Notes under the pieces: model-generated | Database searches by the model: none | Told to the model about the DNA's origin: nothing | The model's input: the letters and a program-made list of their open reading frames with translations, nothing else | In this document: positions 1-10,569 of the stretch, in pieces | Position numbering within the stretch: position 1 is the stretch's first letter | Layout: each line of letters starts with the position of its first letter | Translations under genes and position numbers: made by a program | Source: Amorphophallus konjac | Taxonomy: Eukaryota; Streptophyta; Magnoliopsida; Alismatales; Araceae | Length of the DNA stretch: 64,000 bases | NCBI GenBank assembly: GCA_022559845.1 | Contig: CM040118.1 | Location: 441,810,053 to 441,874,052 of the forward strand | Direction: 5' to 3'

Positions 1-688
1 TTACCCGGGCCGTAGCTCGAGCCGAGGAGGCCGAGGCTACCCTCGCAGAGCGGGTAAGAAACTAAACCTTCAAACTCAAATTACTTTATGATGTATGCTA
101 AATGCCTTGAACTGACTATGATGCAAAATAAAAATGCTAATGCAGGCGAGAGAGCTGACCACGGCATTGGCCGAGGCGGAGCGAGCCCGAGCAGAGACTG
201 AGTGGACCCGAGTAGAGCTAGAGTGTTCCCGAGCAGAGGTAGGGTGCCTTCAGGCAGAGGTGGCCCGGCTGAGTGGAGAATTAGAGCGGGCATCTACCCA
301 GACAGCAGACCTTGAGAGATACCGGACCGAGGCTCGGGAGGCGCGACTCCAGGTTCATGATTTGAAGATCGAGCTCTGGGCCGTAGAGCGGACAGTCCGG
401 ATCCGGCTGAGTGGAGAATTAGAGCGGGCATCTACCCAGACAGCAGACCTTGAGAGATACCGGACCGAGGCTCGGGAGGCGCGACTCCAGGTTCATGATT
501 TGAAGATCGAGCTCTGGGCCGTAGAGCGGACAGTCCGGATGATAGACCATGGACCTGAGCGGAGCACATCCCGAAGTGTTGCAGCGGGAGGTACGCAGAG
601 TGGAGCACCGAGTGGATCAGTAGGAAACTACCTGGCTAGTTCTTCCAGATGGCGGAGGAACGAGGAGGCAGATCGGAGACGACCATGA
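1..688 (+). CDS. Antisense accessory gene 1 of Element A: PMD-family protein, 3' exons only (coiled coil)
   Basis: Two exons are visible: 1-53 (donor GT at 54) and 146-688 (acceptor AG at 144-145, stop TGA at 686-688). They align exon for exon with the last two exons of the paralogue at 51811-53765, whose first exon carries the plant mobile domain. The visible protein is a long Glu/Arg/Ala-rich coiled coil with no in-frame stop. The N-terminal PMD part lies left of the window. The gene is antisense to Element A and is followed by a palindrome array and gene 2. Function is unknown; PMD proteins are known as transposon-captured domains and as MAIN-type nuclear proteins in plants. The identification rests on the paralogue, since the PMD itself is not in view. 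Confidence 0.6.
265..540 (+). repeat. Perfect 138-bp tandem duplication inside the coiled-coil exon
   Basis: Bases 265-402 and 403-540 look identical over 138 bp. The length is 46 codons, so the duplication adds one 46-residue block to the coiled coil without changing frame. The paralogue at 53388-53765 lacks it. Perfect identity suggests a recent event. Confidence 0.9.
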
Positions 689-1059
689 GAGGCGGAGCTC
701 AGTGCCATGGAGCCGCCTGCCAAGCGGCAGGAGGGCACTAGAGATAGTGATGGCCCGGGAGATAAATCAGCTGAGTGATGTGTTCTCCTTTTGTTCTTTC
801 GTTTTGACACACATACTTATACATGACAGTTAGTGGAATGAAATTTTTGTTTTTTTGTGGGTTTTGTGTTTAGTTATATATGTGGATATGTGAATGAATG
901 GACGTGTGAATGTGTGGATGTGTGTAACGAATGGAGGTGTGAATGTGTGGATGGGTGTAACAAATGAATGATTGTGAATGGAATGAATGCATGTAATGGG
1001 ACTGGCAGGTTTGGCCAAAGAGAGAGGGCACGAATTGATCTACAACCTGCAGCAGACTA

Positions 1060-1209
1060 TGTAACGGACGACTACAGATCGCCAGGGATACGTAACGGAC
1101 TATGTTAGGGCCGTTAAAGTCAATAGAGTGAAGGTGGTGGATGAGCAGATGGTGACGGACCAACCATGGCGCGTCAGGAAACTGTAACGGACCCACGGTA
1201 GACCGTTAC
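1060..1209. repeat. Palindrome array (TAACGGAC type) between accessory genes 1 and 2
   Basis: The stretch holds several units of the form TAACGGAC, about 8-10 bases, then GACCGTTA or a degenerate version, for example the inverted pair at 1183-1208. Similar units occur at 3034-3292 and in the leader and 5' LTR of the same element. The rest of 689-1356 has a GAATG/GTGTGGATG-rich low-complexity stretch (880-1000) and no gene I can support. Confidence 0.75.
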
Positions 1210-1356
1210 ACTAAACAGCAGCAGAGTCCGAACGGGACTCTCTCAAGAACATCCGAAGTTTGATGGAAATCGACCAAATCCATGCTAGAACTCTTCTGGA
1301 CCTAGGATAAGACTTCTTAACCTTAGTCCTCACATTCTAACACAAAAATTCAGCCT

Positions 1357-1366
1357 CTATAAATAG
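1357..1366 (+). promoter_or_regulatory. TATA box of antisense accessory gene 2
   Basis: CTATAAATAG lies 78 bases before the start codon at 1444, in a normal plant promoter position. A matching CTATAAGTAG (54495-54504) precedes the paralogous gene in Element X, and CTATAAATAG on the minus strand (14573-14582) marks the LTR promoter of this element. Confidence 0.65.
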
Positions 1367-1443
1367 GATCAAGCCTTAAATTCACAACTCACCTTATTTC
1401 TCTGTTACAAGTTCAGAAAACTCATCAATTTGCCAAGAACATC

Positions 1444-2880
1444 ATGAAAAGAAGCTTTGGAGCCTTTACCATGGAGGAAAGGGTCTACACCGGGCCCAAA
1501 GCTGCTAGAAAAGAGCATGGGGAGCTACAAAGGCTAACCTCCATCCCCAAACACCTCAGTTCCAATTCATTAAGAGAGGTAAGTTTCCATTTGGAAAGAT
1601 TCAATTTTTGCACTTCCTTATGATCTTCCTTTCTGTTCTCATTTTCTTCTTCTTTTTTTTAGCCTTTTCCTGGCCCGAGGTGTTATTCCAACCTAAAGTG
1701 GGTGGCTCCCATGATTAAGGAACTTCCATTAGAGGTTATCTCCATCTTAAGGGCATGGCACCTCCAACCCTTAGTCGTCCTAGGGAAGAACTTCCATAAG
1801 CTGTCCTTGGATTGGGAAAGCATCTTAGCCCTTATAGAACTATGGCATCCCCAAACTCATACATTCCTCTTCCCTTCCTTTCAAGCCACAATCCTTTTGG
1901 AGGAAGTAGAGACTTACCTATCCCTTGCTAATACCAAAGTAGGGGATGAATACTTAATATGCCACACAGTTGAACCCATAGATCCTTCACTAATCTTAAG
2001 CGACTTCATACATAGCCCAAAAGATGTTCGGACCATGATTAGCCCAAAGCATATTCACTTGATACCGATGGCACAATGGGAGACCACCTATTGCAAGAAC
2101 AAGAGCGGTAGATTCGAAGACATAGCGAAAGCCGTGTCGGTGTGCTTGTGCGGGGTCTTTGTTTTTCCTACCACTGACCACCTTCTTGATATCCAAAATC
2201 TGAGCATTATCAATGGGTTATGGCGGGGAATGTCCATTTCACAAGTGATCCTTTCATACCTTTATGAGGGGCTTAGCTCAGCTTGCCTAGGAGGACCTCT
2301 CTTCGGCTCCATGATACTACTTGAGTGTTGGATGGGAGTGAGAATCAAATTTCAACTCAAGGAGAACTTGACCACAGCTAGCCGGATCTTCGGGAGCCAC
2401 CCTTTATTCTATATCGGAGGTGCCTTTGGGTTTTCTTCTCAGGTGGAGTGCCGGACAGCGGACAAGAAAACATGTGATGGATGGCACCTCTTCCTCAACA
2501 CAATGCCAATGGAGAGGTTCAAAATGCGGCCAAGCGTTCTTCGGAGAACCATACTTAGAGTACCACGGTGGCCAGGCCTAGATCTACAACTAGTGGGGGA
2601 CACTACCATGGCGATCTACAACCCTCACCGTTGCTATCTTCAAGTTGGGCTACCCCGAACCGAAGTTCCTACACTTGCACACTACCCTCCCCTTCTAGAT
2701 AGAAAGGTGGGGACCGAGGAGGATGAGAGAGCGATCCGGAATGCGCTGACCATGTGGGAGATCAGTAAAACGCGTCCGTGGCAAGAGGAAGTGGAAGAAG
2801 ACGACGAGGTGCGTCGTGCTTACGTGAAAGAGTTGTGCAAGATCTGGCCCCATGCGGATAAGAAAATGAATGTACTTTGA
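1444..2880 (+). CDS. Antisense accessory gene 2 of Element A: PMD/DUF7745-like protein, intact
   Basis: Two exons: 1444-1578 (45 codons) and 1663-2880. The phase-0 intron 1579-1662 has GT and a polypyrimidine-AG acceptor. Together they encode about 450 residues with no internal stop. Exon 2 has the W-x-P-x-THTF-x-FP signature, then TILLEEVETYLSL, then a helical region ending near a GG-x2-FGSM-x4-ECWMG block, which fits the two halves of a plant mobile domain or the related DUF7745 fold; the family is inferred by eye. The C-terminus is acidic and charged. The upstream ATG at 1444 is chosen because exon 1 is conserved in length (135 bp) and sequence in the X paralogue (54584-54718). The gene runs against gag-pol, with its own TATA box and palindrome arrays on both sides. 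Molecular function is unknown. Confidence 0.75.
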
Positions 2881-3033
2881 ATTCTGTTCTTAAATGTAAT
2901 GAAGAGCATGAGTTTTATCAATCACTTGATGTACAATGAGTTCAATTAGATGAGAAATAGATGTTCTGTTCTCGAAAGATAAGGGATTGATTGCACAATT
3001 GAGCTGAACTTGTTCTGCAAAACAAAGTTTCTG

Positions 3034-3292
3034 TGTAACGTAACGGACTTAAGAAGGGTCGTCACCAGAGCGTAACGGACTTAAGATCATCCGTTAGAAG
3101 AAGGACCCAGAGACTGTGTTCGAGAGAGCATAACGGTCTAACAATAGACCGTCAGAATAGTTTAACGGACTAATGTAGATGTGTTACAGAACCATTTTTC
3201 TGAGAACGGAGAACTGGGCTTCCAGAAGAAGGTAACGGGCCAGTATTGGTCCATTAGGGATAGTGTGACAGTCCATTGTAGGAGCGTCACAG
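3034..3292. repeat. Palindrome array (TAACGGAC type) downstream of accessory gene 2
   Basis: About six units of roughly 24 bp are seen. The clearest is TAACGGTCTA, a four-base loop, then TAGACCGTCA near 3132-3155. Others begin TAACGGAC, TAACGGGC or TGACAGTC and end with CCGTTA, CCATTA or CGTCAC. No coding sequence is supported here. Confidence 0.75.
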
Positions 3293-3519
3293 TGCCAGAA
3301 ACCATTAAATCGTGGCCTTTGAATCTTCGGGCTTTGAACCTGCGATTGCACTCACTTAGACAAAAAAAATAAGTTAGATCTGTTTTTAGACTCAACCCCT
3401 TGCCTTCAGTAAGTTTAGAATTTGACCGTTCTTGATATTTGGTCAAGGGGTGGAGCCTTATTTAAATAGGCGAAAAATGCGAGAGGAAAATGCAATGCAT
3501 GCGATGCATATGATGGTAT

Positions 3520-3865
3520 TTTTTGGAGTTTTACAAATATTTGGATTTTTTGTGAGATTTTGAAAATATCTGATGTTTTTGGATTTTGAAATATATGATT
3601 CTTTTGGATTTTGAAATATGTGATTTTTTTGAATTTTGAAATACATCATTTTTTTTTGGATTTTGAAAATATATGATTTTTTTTAGATTTTAAAATATAT
3701 GCTTTTTTGGATTTTGAAATATATGATTTTTTTTATTTTGAAATATACGATTTTTTTGGATTTTGAAATATATGATTTGATTTTTTTTTTGGATTTTGAA
3801 ATATATGATTTTTTTGGATTTTGAAATATATGATTTGAATTTTTTTTTGGGTTTTTGAAAATCAG
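3520..3865. repeat. AT-rich degenerate tandem repeat, unit about 25-30 bp
   Basis: Repeated copies of GGATTTTGAAATATATGATT separated by T-runs of variable length. Any ORF here is a by-product of the repeat. It lies in the interval between accessory gene 2 and the integrase end. Confidence 0.8.
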
Positions 3866-4614
3866 TGCTCCTAGTGGGTCCTCCCCATTCCATCGAGAGT
3901 TTCCGAGATTGGCGTGTGATAGAGGTGACAACCCCTGGCTAGGGCCCAACTTGCTTGACTGTGCTTCTACCAAGGCCATACCCAGGGTATTCGTTTTAGT
4001 CCTAAAAAGAAAATAGAATGCGGGGGTAAGCTTAGGCCAGATATAAAAGTTTTCAGGGCTTAAGCTCCTCTCCTAGACAACCCATTCAGAGACTCGGTCT
4101 ATTGTGCTGGGGCTTTGTGTCCGTCATCGAACTTTTTGTCCACTCTAGGCACGCATACGACCGGGCTCATAACGTCCTGCGGGAAAACTGTACTGCCACT
4201 CTTGCCATGCCTAGCTTTTTTTTTTCATTTTCCTTTGGAGCTTTGGAATTATGATTGATGGACTTTCAAGATAAACTTTTGCTTTTCGTTAAGAAGATTG
4301 CTCCTTTTCTTTGCTTTTTTCTCTTTCTTGTGGCATCAGGTCATAATGGACTGCCCCTATTTGAGACCTCCTCTCGTCAAGGTGCCTAGATTGGTCATCG
4401 CCCCCTTATTCACCTCTTGCCCCTAGATTCAGTCGAAGAGAGAAACGGACAGGGACTTTGACTTTCCCCCAAGCATGGTCAAGTAGAAACGGTGTTTACA
4501 GAGTGGAAAACCTGACTAGGGACGTCGTGTAGTGTGTGATTGCCGTACTCGGGGTCCTCCTTCAGGGTGAAAGGGAAAAGGACACCCTGCTACCGGGGTG
4601 GCACTGGTTAGACT
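3866..4614. other. Gene-free interval of Element A
   Basis: Mixed-composition DNA between the AT-rich repeat and the integrase end. I see no open frame of interest, no array and no RNA gene here. Confidence 0.5.
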
Positions 4615-5808
4615 CTAAGGAAAGAAACATTTAAGATACAACCCATTCCAAACATGAGCGAGCTCCTCACCTTCTGCGTTCACTAAGCGATAAGCATTCC
4701 CTGGATAAGCTTCTTTGACAACGAACGGCCCTTCCAAGTTAGGTTGTAATTTAGACCTAGGACCTGTAGACCGAATGAATTTGTGTTTCAAAACCATATC
4801 ACCATTTTGAAATTTACGTTCAATTACCTTCTTTTGAAAATAATGCGAAACTCTCTTTTGATAAACGGATACGTGATCGGCCGCGTTCATCCTCTTCTCG
4901 TCTAAGAGCTCTAACTAGACGAGCAACGACTCTCGACGTTCATCGAGATTAAGTTCCTTATCGAGCTGTACCCTTAGGGAAGGGATCAGGATCTCATATG
5001 AGAGCACCGCCTCCATTCCATAAGTAAGAGCATAGGGGGTTTGCCCCGTGGGAGTACGGACGGAGGTGCGGTAAGCCCATAGAGCTTCCACTAATCGTTC
5101 TGGCCAATCAGAAAATTTGTGAGATTCGCATGTTTTCTTTATGATTTTGAGAAGGGTTTTGTTAGTGGCTTCGGCTTGACTGTTGCCTTGTGGGTAATAT
5201 GGAGATGAATGATGCAATGCAATATTGAACTTCTTACATAAGTCCTTGAGCTCCTGAGAGACGAACTGGGGTCCGTTGTCGGTGACGATCCTGCTTGGCA
5301 CTCCGAACCGTGAGATGATATTCTTCATGATGAAGCGGCACACCGTGGTAGCCTTGATCTCTGCGTATGCTTCGGATTCGGCCCACTTGGTGAAGTACTC
5401 AGTGGCGGTAAGGATGAAGGATTTTTGTTTGGTTTGAGAGTTAGGATCACCGAGCGGGCCAATAACGTCGAAAGCCCACATTGAGAATGGCCAAGGAGTA
5501 GAAAGAGGATGAAGAGATGAAGCTAGAGCATGGATTTTATCAGCGTGGAGTTGGCATTTAAGACACCTTCAGACATAGAGGGAGCAATCTTCCTCTAGAG
5601 TGGGCCAATAATAACCCTGGCTAAGGATCTTCTTTGCTAGAGACTGGCCATTGACATGACCTCCACACTCACTAGAATGAGCCGCTTCAGCTACCTTCCA
5701 AGCTTCATCATCATCTAGACATCTCATAAGCATTGCATTGGTAGCGCGCCTATACAGTTCTCCAGCGATGATAGTGTATCTTGAGGCGGCTCTCCTTATA
5801 GACTTACG
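4615..5808 (-). pseudogene. Integrase domain of Element A
   Basis: In minus-strand order there is an HHCC zinc finger (H and GGH near 5690-5660, C-x2-C near 5570), interrupted by a TGA just before the CxxC, then the catalytic core. The core shows FDVIGPL, TDNGPQF and a PQGNSQAEATNKT block carrying the catalytic Glu. WAYRTSVRTPTGQTPYAL, typical of Tat integrases, follows. The tail ends with LEGPFVV and NGLYLKCFFP and has no chromodomain. The zinc-finger stop and a TAG near 5810 fit CGA and CAG deamination; another stop separates the core from the tail at about 4912. The enzyme would insert cDNA into chromosomes if intact. Confidence 0.85.
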
Positions 5809-6940
5809 CTACTCAGCGCTTGCCCCTTCCGGGAATGATCCATCCTTGCAATACAACTCAATTTCATGATACCAGGGCAATTCTTCTTCCTCCAAGATCT
5901 CTTCCAGTTCCGTCAAAGATACTTCCTTAAGATCTTTCTTTTTAGCTCTTCCCTCTATAGTTTTCCTAAGGTTGGCATACCAAGGATCCTGAAGAGAGGG
6001 TGCATCTAGTCTCTGAACAACGATAGTCTCAGTGCTCCGACTGAGAGGAAAAGATAGAGAGGAAGCAAGAGATGCCAAAGAATCAGCTAAAATGTTCTGA
6101 GACCAAAGAGTATGGATATAGATGAGTTTTAGGAATTGCCTAGCCAAGAGCGTGACCAAATCTTGATAAGGCTTGAGCTTAGGGTCACGGGTGCGGTAAG
6201 TGGATAGCACCTGCCGCATGACGAGCTGAGAGTCCCCTATGATATTCAAGTAACGCGCGCCTAAGAGGTAGGCGTGCTTCAGTCCAGCTAGGAGATTCAT
6301 TCTCAGCAATGTTGTTGGTAGCAGGAAATGGGAGTTGATAAGCAAAGGGAATCGTCACCCCTTCTGGAGTGAGCAGAACGTCGCCTATCCCTCGGCCCTG
6401 AGAATTGAGCGCACCATCGAAGTGTAGAGACCAGAAGGGATGATGAGTAAGGAAAGAGAGATGCTCATCAGGGAAATCATCCTGAATAGAGTCAGTGAAT
6501 GGGATGGGGAGATGGGCAAGATGCTCAGCGATGGCGTATCCTTTGACCGCCTTCTGAACGACGAACGTGATAACAAACTGAGAGAGGAAGCTCTGCCAGC
6601 GAGCTAACCTACTAGAAAGGACAGGCTTTTCTAAGAGATAACAGATAAGGTCCATTCTAGAGATCAACTTGACTGGGTGGGCTAGGAAGTAATGCTTAAG
6701 CGTCTGAGCTACCCTCACTAAGGCGGCACAAGTCTTCTCCATGGCGGTGTATTTGGCCTTAGCTGGGTTAAACAACTTGGAGAGGTAATAAGCTACCCGC
6801 TCTTTTCCTTCGTCATCTACTTGTGCTAGAACCGCCCCTAGGGAGTCCTCAATGACCGAGATGTATATGATTAGGGGTTTCCCAGGGACAGGAGGTTGCA
6901 AAATCGGGGGATTGGAAAATTGACCTTTAAGTCCTCATAA
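5809..6940 (-). pseudogene. RT-type RNase H plus second (archaeal-type) RNase H of Element A
   Basis: The first domain (6901 to about 6500) has GKPLIIYISV, GAVLAQ, YYLSK and the A-x-Y-x2-MEK block. The second starts near 6440 with HFDGALN and continues with GDSQLV and LADSLASLA. The reading frame shifts near 6930 and shifts back near 6310, so the first RNase H and the front of the second are out of frame with RT and the rest. Two RNase H domains in tandem are diagnostic of the Tat lineage. They degrade the RNA strand during reverse transcription. Confidence 0.8.
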
Positions 6941-7740
6941 GCCCTTTGACACTCTTGATTCCATTCAAATTTGACCCCCGCCTTTAGCAATTCATAAAAC
7001 GGGCGGCACCTCTGAGAATGTTGGGATATGAATCTTCTGATGAATTGCAGTATACCAATCAGTCCTCGAAGTTCCGTAATATTCTTTGGCGGGGGCATCT
7101 TCATGATGGCCTTTGCTTTATTAGGATCAATCTGGATCCCCCGTTTGCTGACGATAAAGCCTAGCAGCTTCCCTGAAGAGACTCTGAAAACACACTTCTT
7201 CGGATTCATTTTCAGCTTGTACTCCTTGGCTCTCTGCAACACCTTAGCCAGAATAGCGGGGTGTTCTTCTTTGGTTCTAGACCTCACCAAGATGTTATCC
7301 ACGTAAGCTTCCATATATATATGCATCATGTCGTGGAAGATGGCCATCATTGCCCTTTGATAGGTGGCACCTGCATTCTTCAGACCGAACGGCATAACCA
7401 CATAGCAGTACATGCCCCAAGGCATGGTGAAGGAGGTTTTCTCTTGATCTTCGGGAGCGAGACGGATCTGATTGTAGCCAGAATAACCATGCATGAATGA
7501 TAAAGCTTTGTACCTGGTGGTGTTATCCACCAAGACGTCTATGTGAGGCAGTGGGAAGTCATCTTTGGGACATGCTTTGTTAAGATCCCTGAAATCGATG
7601 CAAATACGCACTTTTCCATCCTTCTTGATAACAGGGACTATGTTTGCCACCCACTACGGATATAGAACGACTCTAATGAACCTGGCCTTGTACAACTTAT
7701 CGACCTCTTCTTTGATTTTTAAGGCCATATGGGGGTGAAA
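6941..7740 (-). pseudogene. Reverse transcriptase of Element A, catalytic site lost
   Basis: Clear blocks are KDGKVRICIDFRDLNKACPKDDFPLP, cut short here to its start VRICIDFRDLNKACPKDD, then SGYNQIRLAPEDQEKTSF and MPFGLKNAGATYQRAM. Two of the three catalytic aspartates are replaced. Motif A reads FMHGYSGYNQ (His codon 7489-7491) where Asp is expected. Motif C reads YVDN (Asn codon 7294-7296) where YVDD is expected. An in-frame TAG lies just before the WVANIVPV block. The product cannot be an active polymerase. The frame agrees with the second RNase H and integrase but not with the first RNase H. Confidence 0.85.
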
Positions 7741-9075
7741 TCTTCTTGATCTTTATTTTACGGGTGTTGCCTCTAGTTTAAGTACGAGTCGGTGTTCGAC
7801 CAAAGAGGGGTCAAGACCCGACATGTCCTCATAAGACCAGACAAAAGAATCACTATACTCCCTCAAAACCTTGATTAGATCTTCTTCTACTTGTGAAGGG
7901 AGATTAGCGGCGATAATAATGGGCCTTGGGTCTTCTTCAGTTCCCAAATTTATTTCCTTTGTAGGTTCATCCACTGCCGACGATGGCTCGTCGAATCTTT
8001 TTAATCCTTGTGCATATAGATCGGCAGTGTCATCTGCATTACTGACCTCATCATCGATCGGGTCTTTTTCATCCAGGACTTCATAAACACCTAGTCCGTC
8101 GTCGCTCCACACGCCTTCTTGCTCCTCATCGTCTTCTATCACAATGGCCGTGGCGACGAACTCTGGGCACTTTAGAAGAGCACGACATCGCTGAGCTAGA
8201 TTCTGCAAGAACCTATCAGAAATTGATTGAGAATGACGCGCAAGCGAGCGTAGATCATGCTTGGAAGGATTGGACGACCTAGAACAGGACCCTACTTCTC
8301 TAGACCTAATAGACTCTACTTCTCTAGACTCGACGGATCCTACGCCTAACCTAGGAGAAAAGAAATCTAGTGGAAAGAAAGGAGTAGGGGACTCGTGCCC
8401 CTGGGAGGAGGATGGAGACAAGATAGCGTAATCTTCCAACGAAATCTCTGTTTCAAATTTGACATTTTTTTTTGGAGATCAGTGGAGATCACATAGCAGG
8501 ATGGAGGAGATGGTGGCGGAGGAAGCTGACGAGGGAAGAGAGATGGGAATAAGACATCAAGGAAGGGATCAGAAGAGGAGAACCACATGTCTGAAAGATT
8601 GGAGGAGGAGGTCCCTATAGTGGAGAGATCAATGGGTGGGCATTGCCCGCATGCACAAGGTATAATCAATACCTCAGTTGACAGTTTCGTGAAGTACGGA
8701 TCAATCATGATTGGAGGTGATCGAGGTATAGATTCGAGCTGCTGGAAGAGAGACGTGAGACGGGAGGGAGACCAAGAAAAGACAATAGGCGAGCTCCCTT
8801 TCTCACGCGGACGGTTGGCTGGCTTCTTCGGCTTCCACTGTACAAGCTAGACTTCTTGAATCTTTTGGCAGCTTTCTTCTTCATAAAACAGCCTCTCGAA
8901 AGCCTTGCTGTAGTCAATCATATCATCAATAGGCCCTTTTGGCAATAGAGGCGGACTGGCAACCGTGCAAGCTGTGGTATTTTTCTCAGACTGTGCTGAC
9001 TGTGGATTTAATGTGCCTGGATAGAGAGGCCCTCCTACAAAATGCTGGTGGTAATCCCAGGTAAGTGGCCCTGAG
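7741..9075 (-). pseudogene. Protease-RT linker of the Element A polyprotein
   Basis: Open pieces at 7753-8439 and 8847-9146 are joined by a stretch with several stops and frame changes (8440-8850). The right piece ends in an IDDMIDYSKAFERLF block. The left one holds an acidic stretch and TKEINLGTEEDPRP, typical of the segment ahead of RT in Tat elements, followed by the SDSFVWSYEDMSGLDP block that normally precedes RT. No enzymatic motif is present. Confidence 0.65.
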
Positions 9076-10569
9076 TCACCCAAAACTGATAGCGCGGACT
9101 CTCGATAACTGAGACCTCTCCTTCCCATTTTTATTCCCTTGGGCACCGGCTTGGTCCGCCCTTGTAACTACGCACCGAGGCCTCTCCCCGGTTGATAACC
9201 CAGCTTCAATATAATATCCCAGCCCTTGGAATCTCAGATCTGGGGCTTCACTTTGATGTTGATGAGTGTAGTGGCGGGCTTGCGTGCAAGCCCAAGAGAA
9301 GTCCAGATCCAGCACAGACATAACAGGCCGACTACTAGGCCATAGTGTGAGCAAAATCTTCTCTGAAATAGCTTTGACATATTGGACCGTGGATAAGCTT
9401 TTGACTTTAACCACCCTCCCTTGAAAAGGGAACTTGAGACATTGATGCGCGGTGGATGGCACAGCGCCAAGAGTATCGATCCACGGACGACCCAAGGTAG
9501 CTTTGAACATAGGGTCGATCTCCAGCACATAGAATTCAATGGGCATAGTGAGAGGCCCAAGCTCAGCTTGAATGGTGACAACCCCATGACACGCCCTTCG
9601 AGAGTTGTCATAAGCAGCTATAGTTGTAGGGGTCGGCCGTAGAAGCTCATCAGATAAGTTGTAGGCCCTGAGAGTGCTGAGTGGACATACATTGATAGAT
9701 GCCCCTGTGTCAACTAATGCCGCATCAATGCTGACTTTGTTCAAGATAATCGAAATGCAAAGCGGCATCTGTCGAGCTTCTGGAGGAGCTAGCTCGGTTT
9801 CAGAGAATGTAATTACTGGTCCCTTAGAGATTGTTGCCAGTGCTGTAGGTAAACTGTCGACTGCCACATCTTCACTAACCATCACCTTTTGAAGAAAATT
9901 TCTGAGAGCATCTTGGTGAAGGGTAGATCTTTTAATGAGTTCTAGTACAGATATCTTAGCGGGCACCCTGTCCAAGTGATGCAGCAAATCATATTGGGTA
10001 CCTGGCAGTGGCTCGGCTTCTTCTTGATCGACAGCCGATTGCGAAGACTGGGGATTGGAAGTAGGAGCATAATTGTGATGAAACAGACGCCCACTCCATA
10101 GGGCACAATTATAGGCTGACGTGACCTCGGATGGGCTCAAAATAAGTGACGTAATAGGCCCGGTAGGGTGAATGAATGGTGCATAAGAGGGTGCGGTGGA
10201 AATAATGGGAGTGGGAGTGGAGGCAACAGGTTGTGATGGCAGAATGAGGGGCGGAGGGTTAGTTGTGGGTATGGTGACAGCGGGTGTGGGTGTAAGGGTA
10301 AGCGGAGGTGTAATGAGTGGAGGGTTAGATGGAGGTGGGGTGATAGCGGGTGCGAGCGGAAGTGGGGGTGTAAGGGTAAGCGGAGGTGTAATGAGTGGAG
10401 GGTTAGATGGAGGCGTGGTGATAGCAGGGGTGAGCAACGGGCGAGAGACAGGTGGGGGAGTGGAAGTGGATGAAAGGACAAGTGGTCTAGCAGGTGGAGG
10501 AGGGTTTTGGTGTGTGGGTGTAAGGATGGTGGGAGTGGAAGGAGTGCGGTAGTTGTGGTGGAGGGCCAT
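9076..10569 (-). pseudogene. Aspartic protease region of Element A
   Basis: The open stretch of 497 codons begins with a Pro/Thr/Leu-rich segment containing an internal DNA tandem repeat (about 10280-10430 on the + strand) that encodes NPPLITPPLTLTP twice. The protease core follows, with ALVDTGASINVCP (catalytic D-T-G) and the C-terminal ATLGRPWI block. No stop interrupts the core, so this is the best-preserved gag-pol part of Element A. It would cleave the Gag-Pol polyprotein. Confidence 0.8.

Noticed and set aside
1444..2880. Ordinary host gene
   Set aside because: It has a paralogue in the same position of Element X, both antisense within Tat elements and next to family-specific arrays; a host gene is less likely, although host use is not excluded.
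1..2880. Genes 1 and 2 as one transcription unit
   Set aside because: Gene 1 ends with a stop and gene 2 has its own TATA box and ATG in both copies; each covers PMD-type sequence separately.
3458..3979. Lys/Ile/Tyr-rich minus-strand ORFs
   Set aside because: By-products of the AT-rich tandem repeat.
10196..10552. Gly/Val-rich + strand ORF
   Set aside because: Shadow of the proline-rich segment of the Element A protease region on the other strand.
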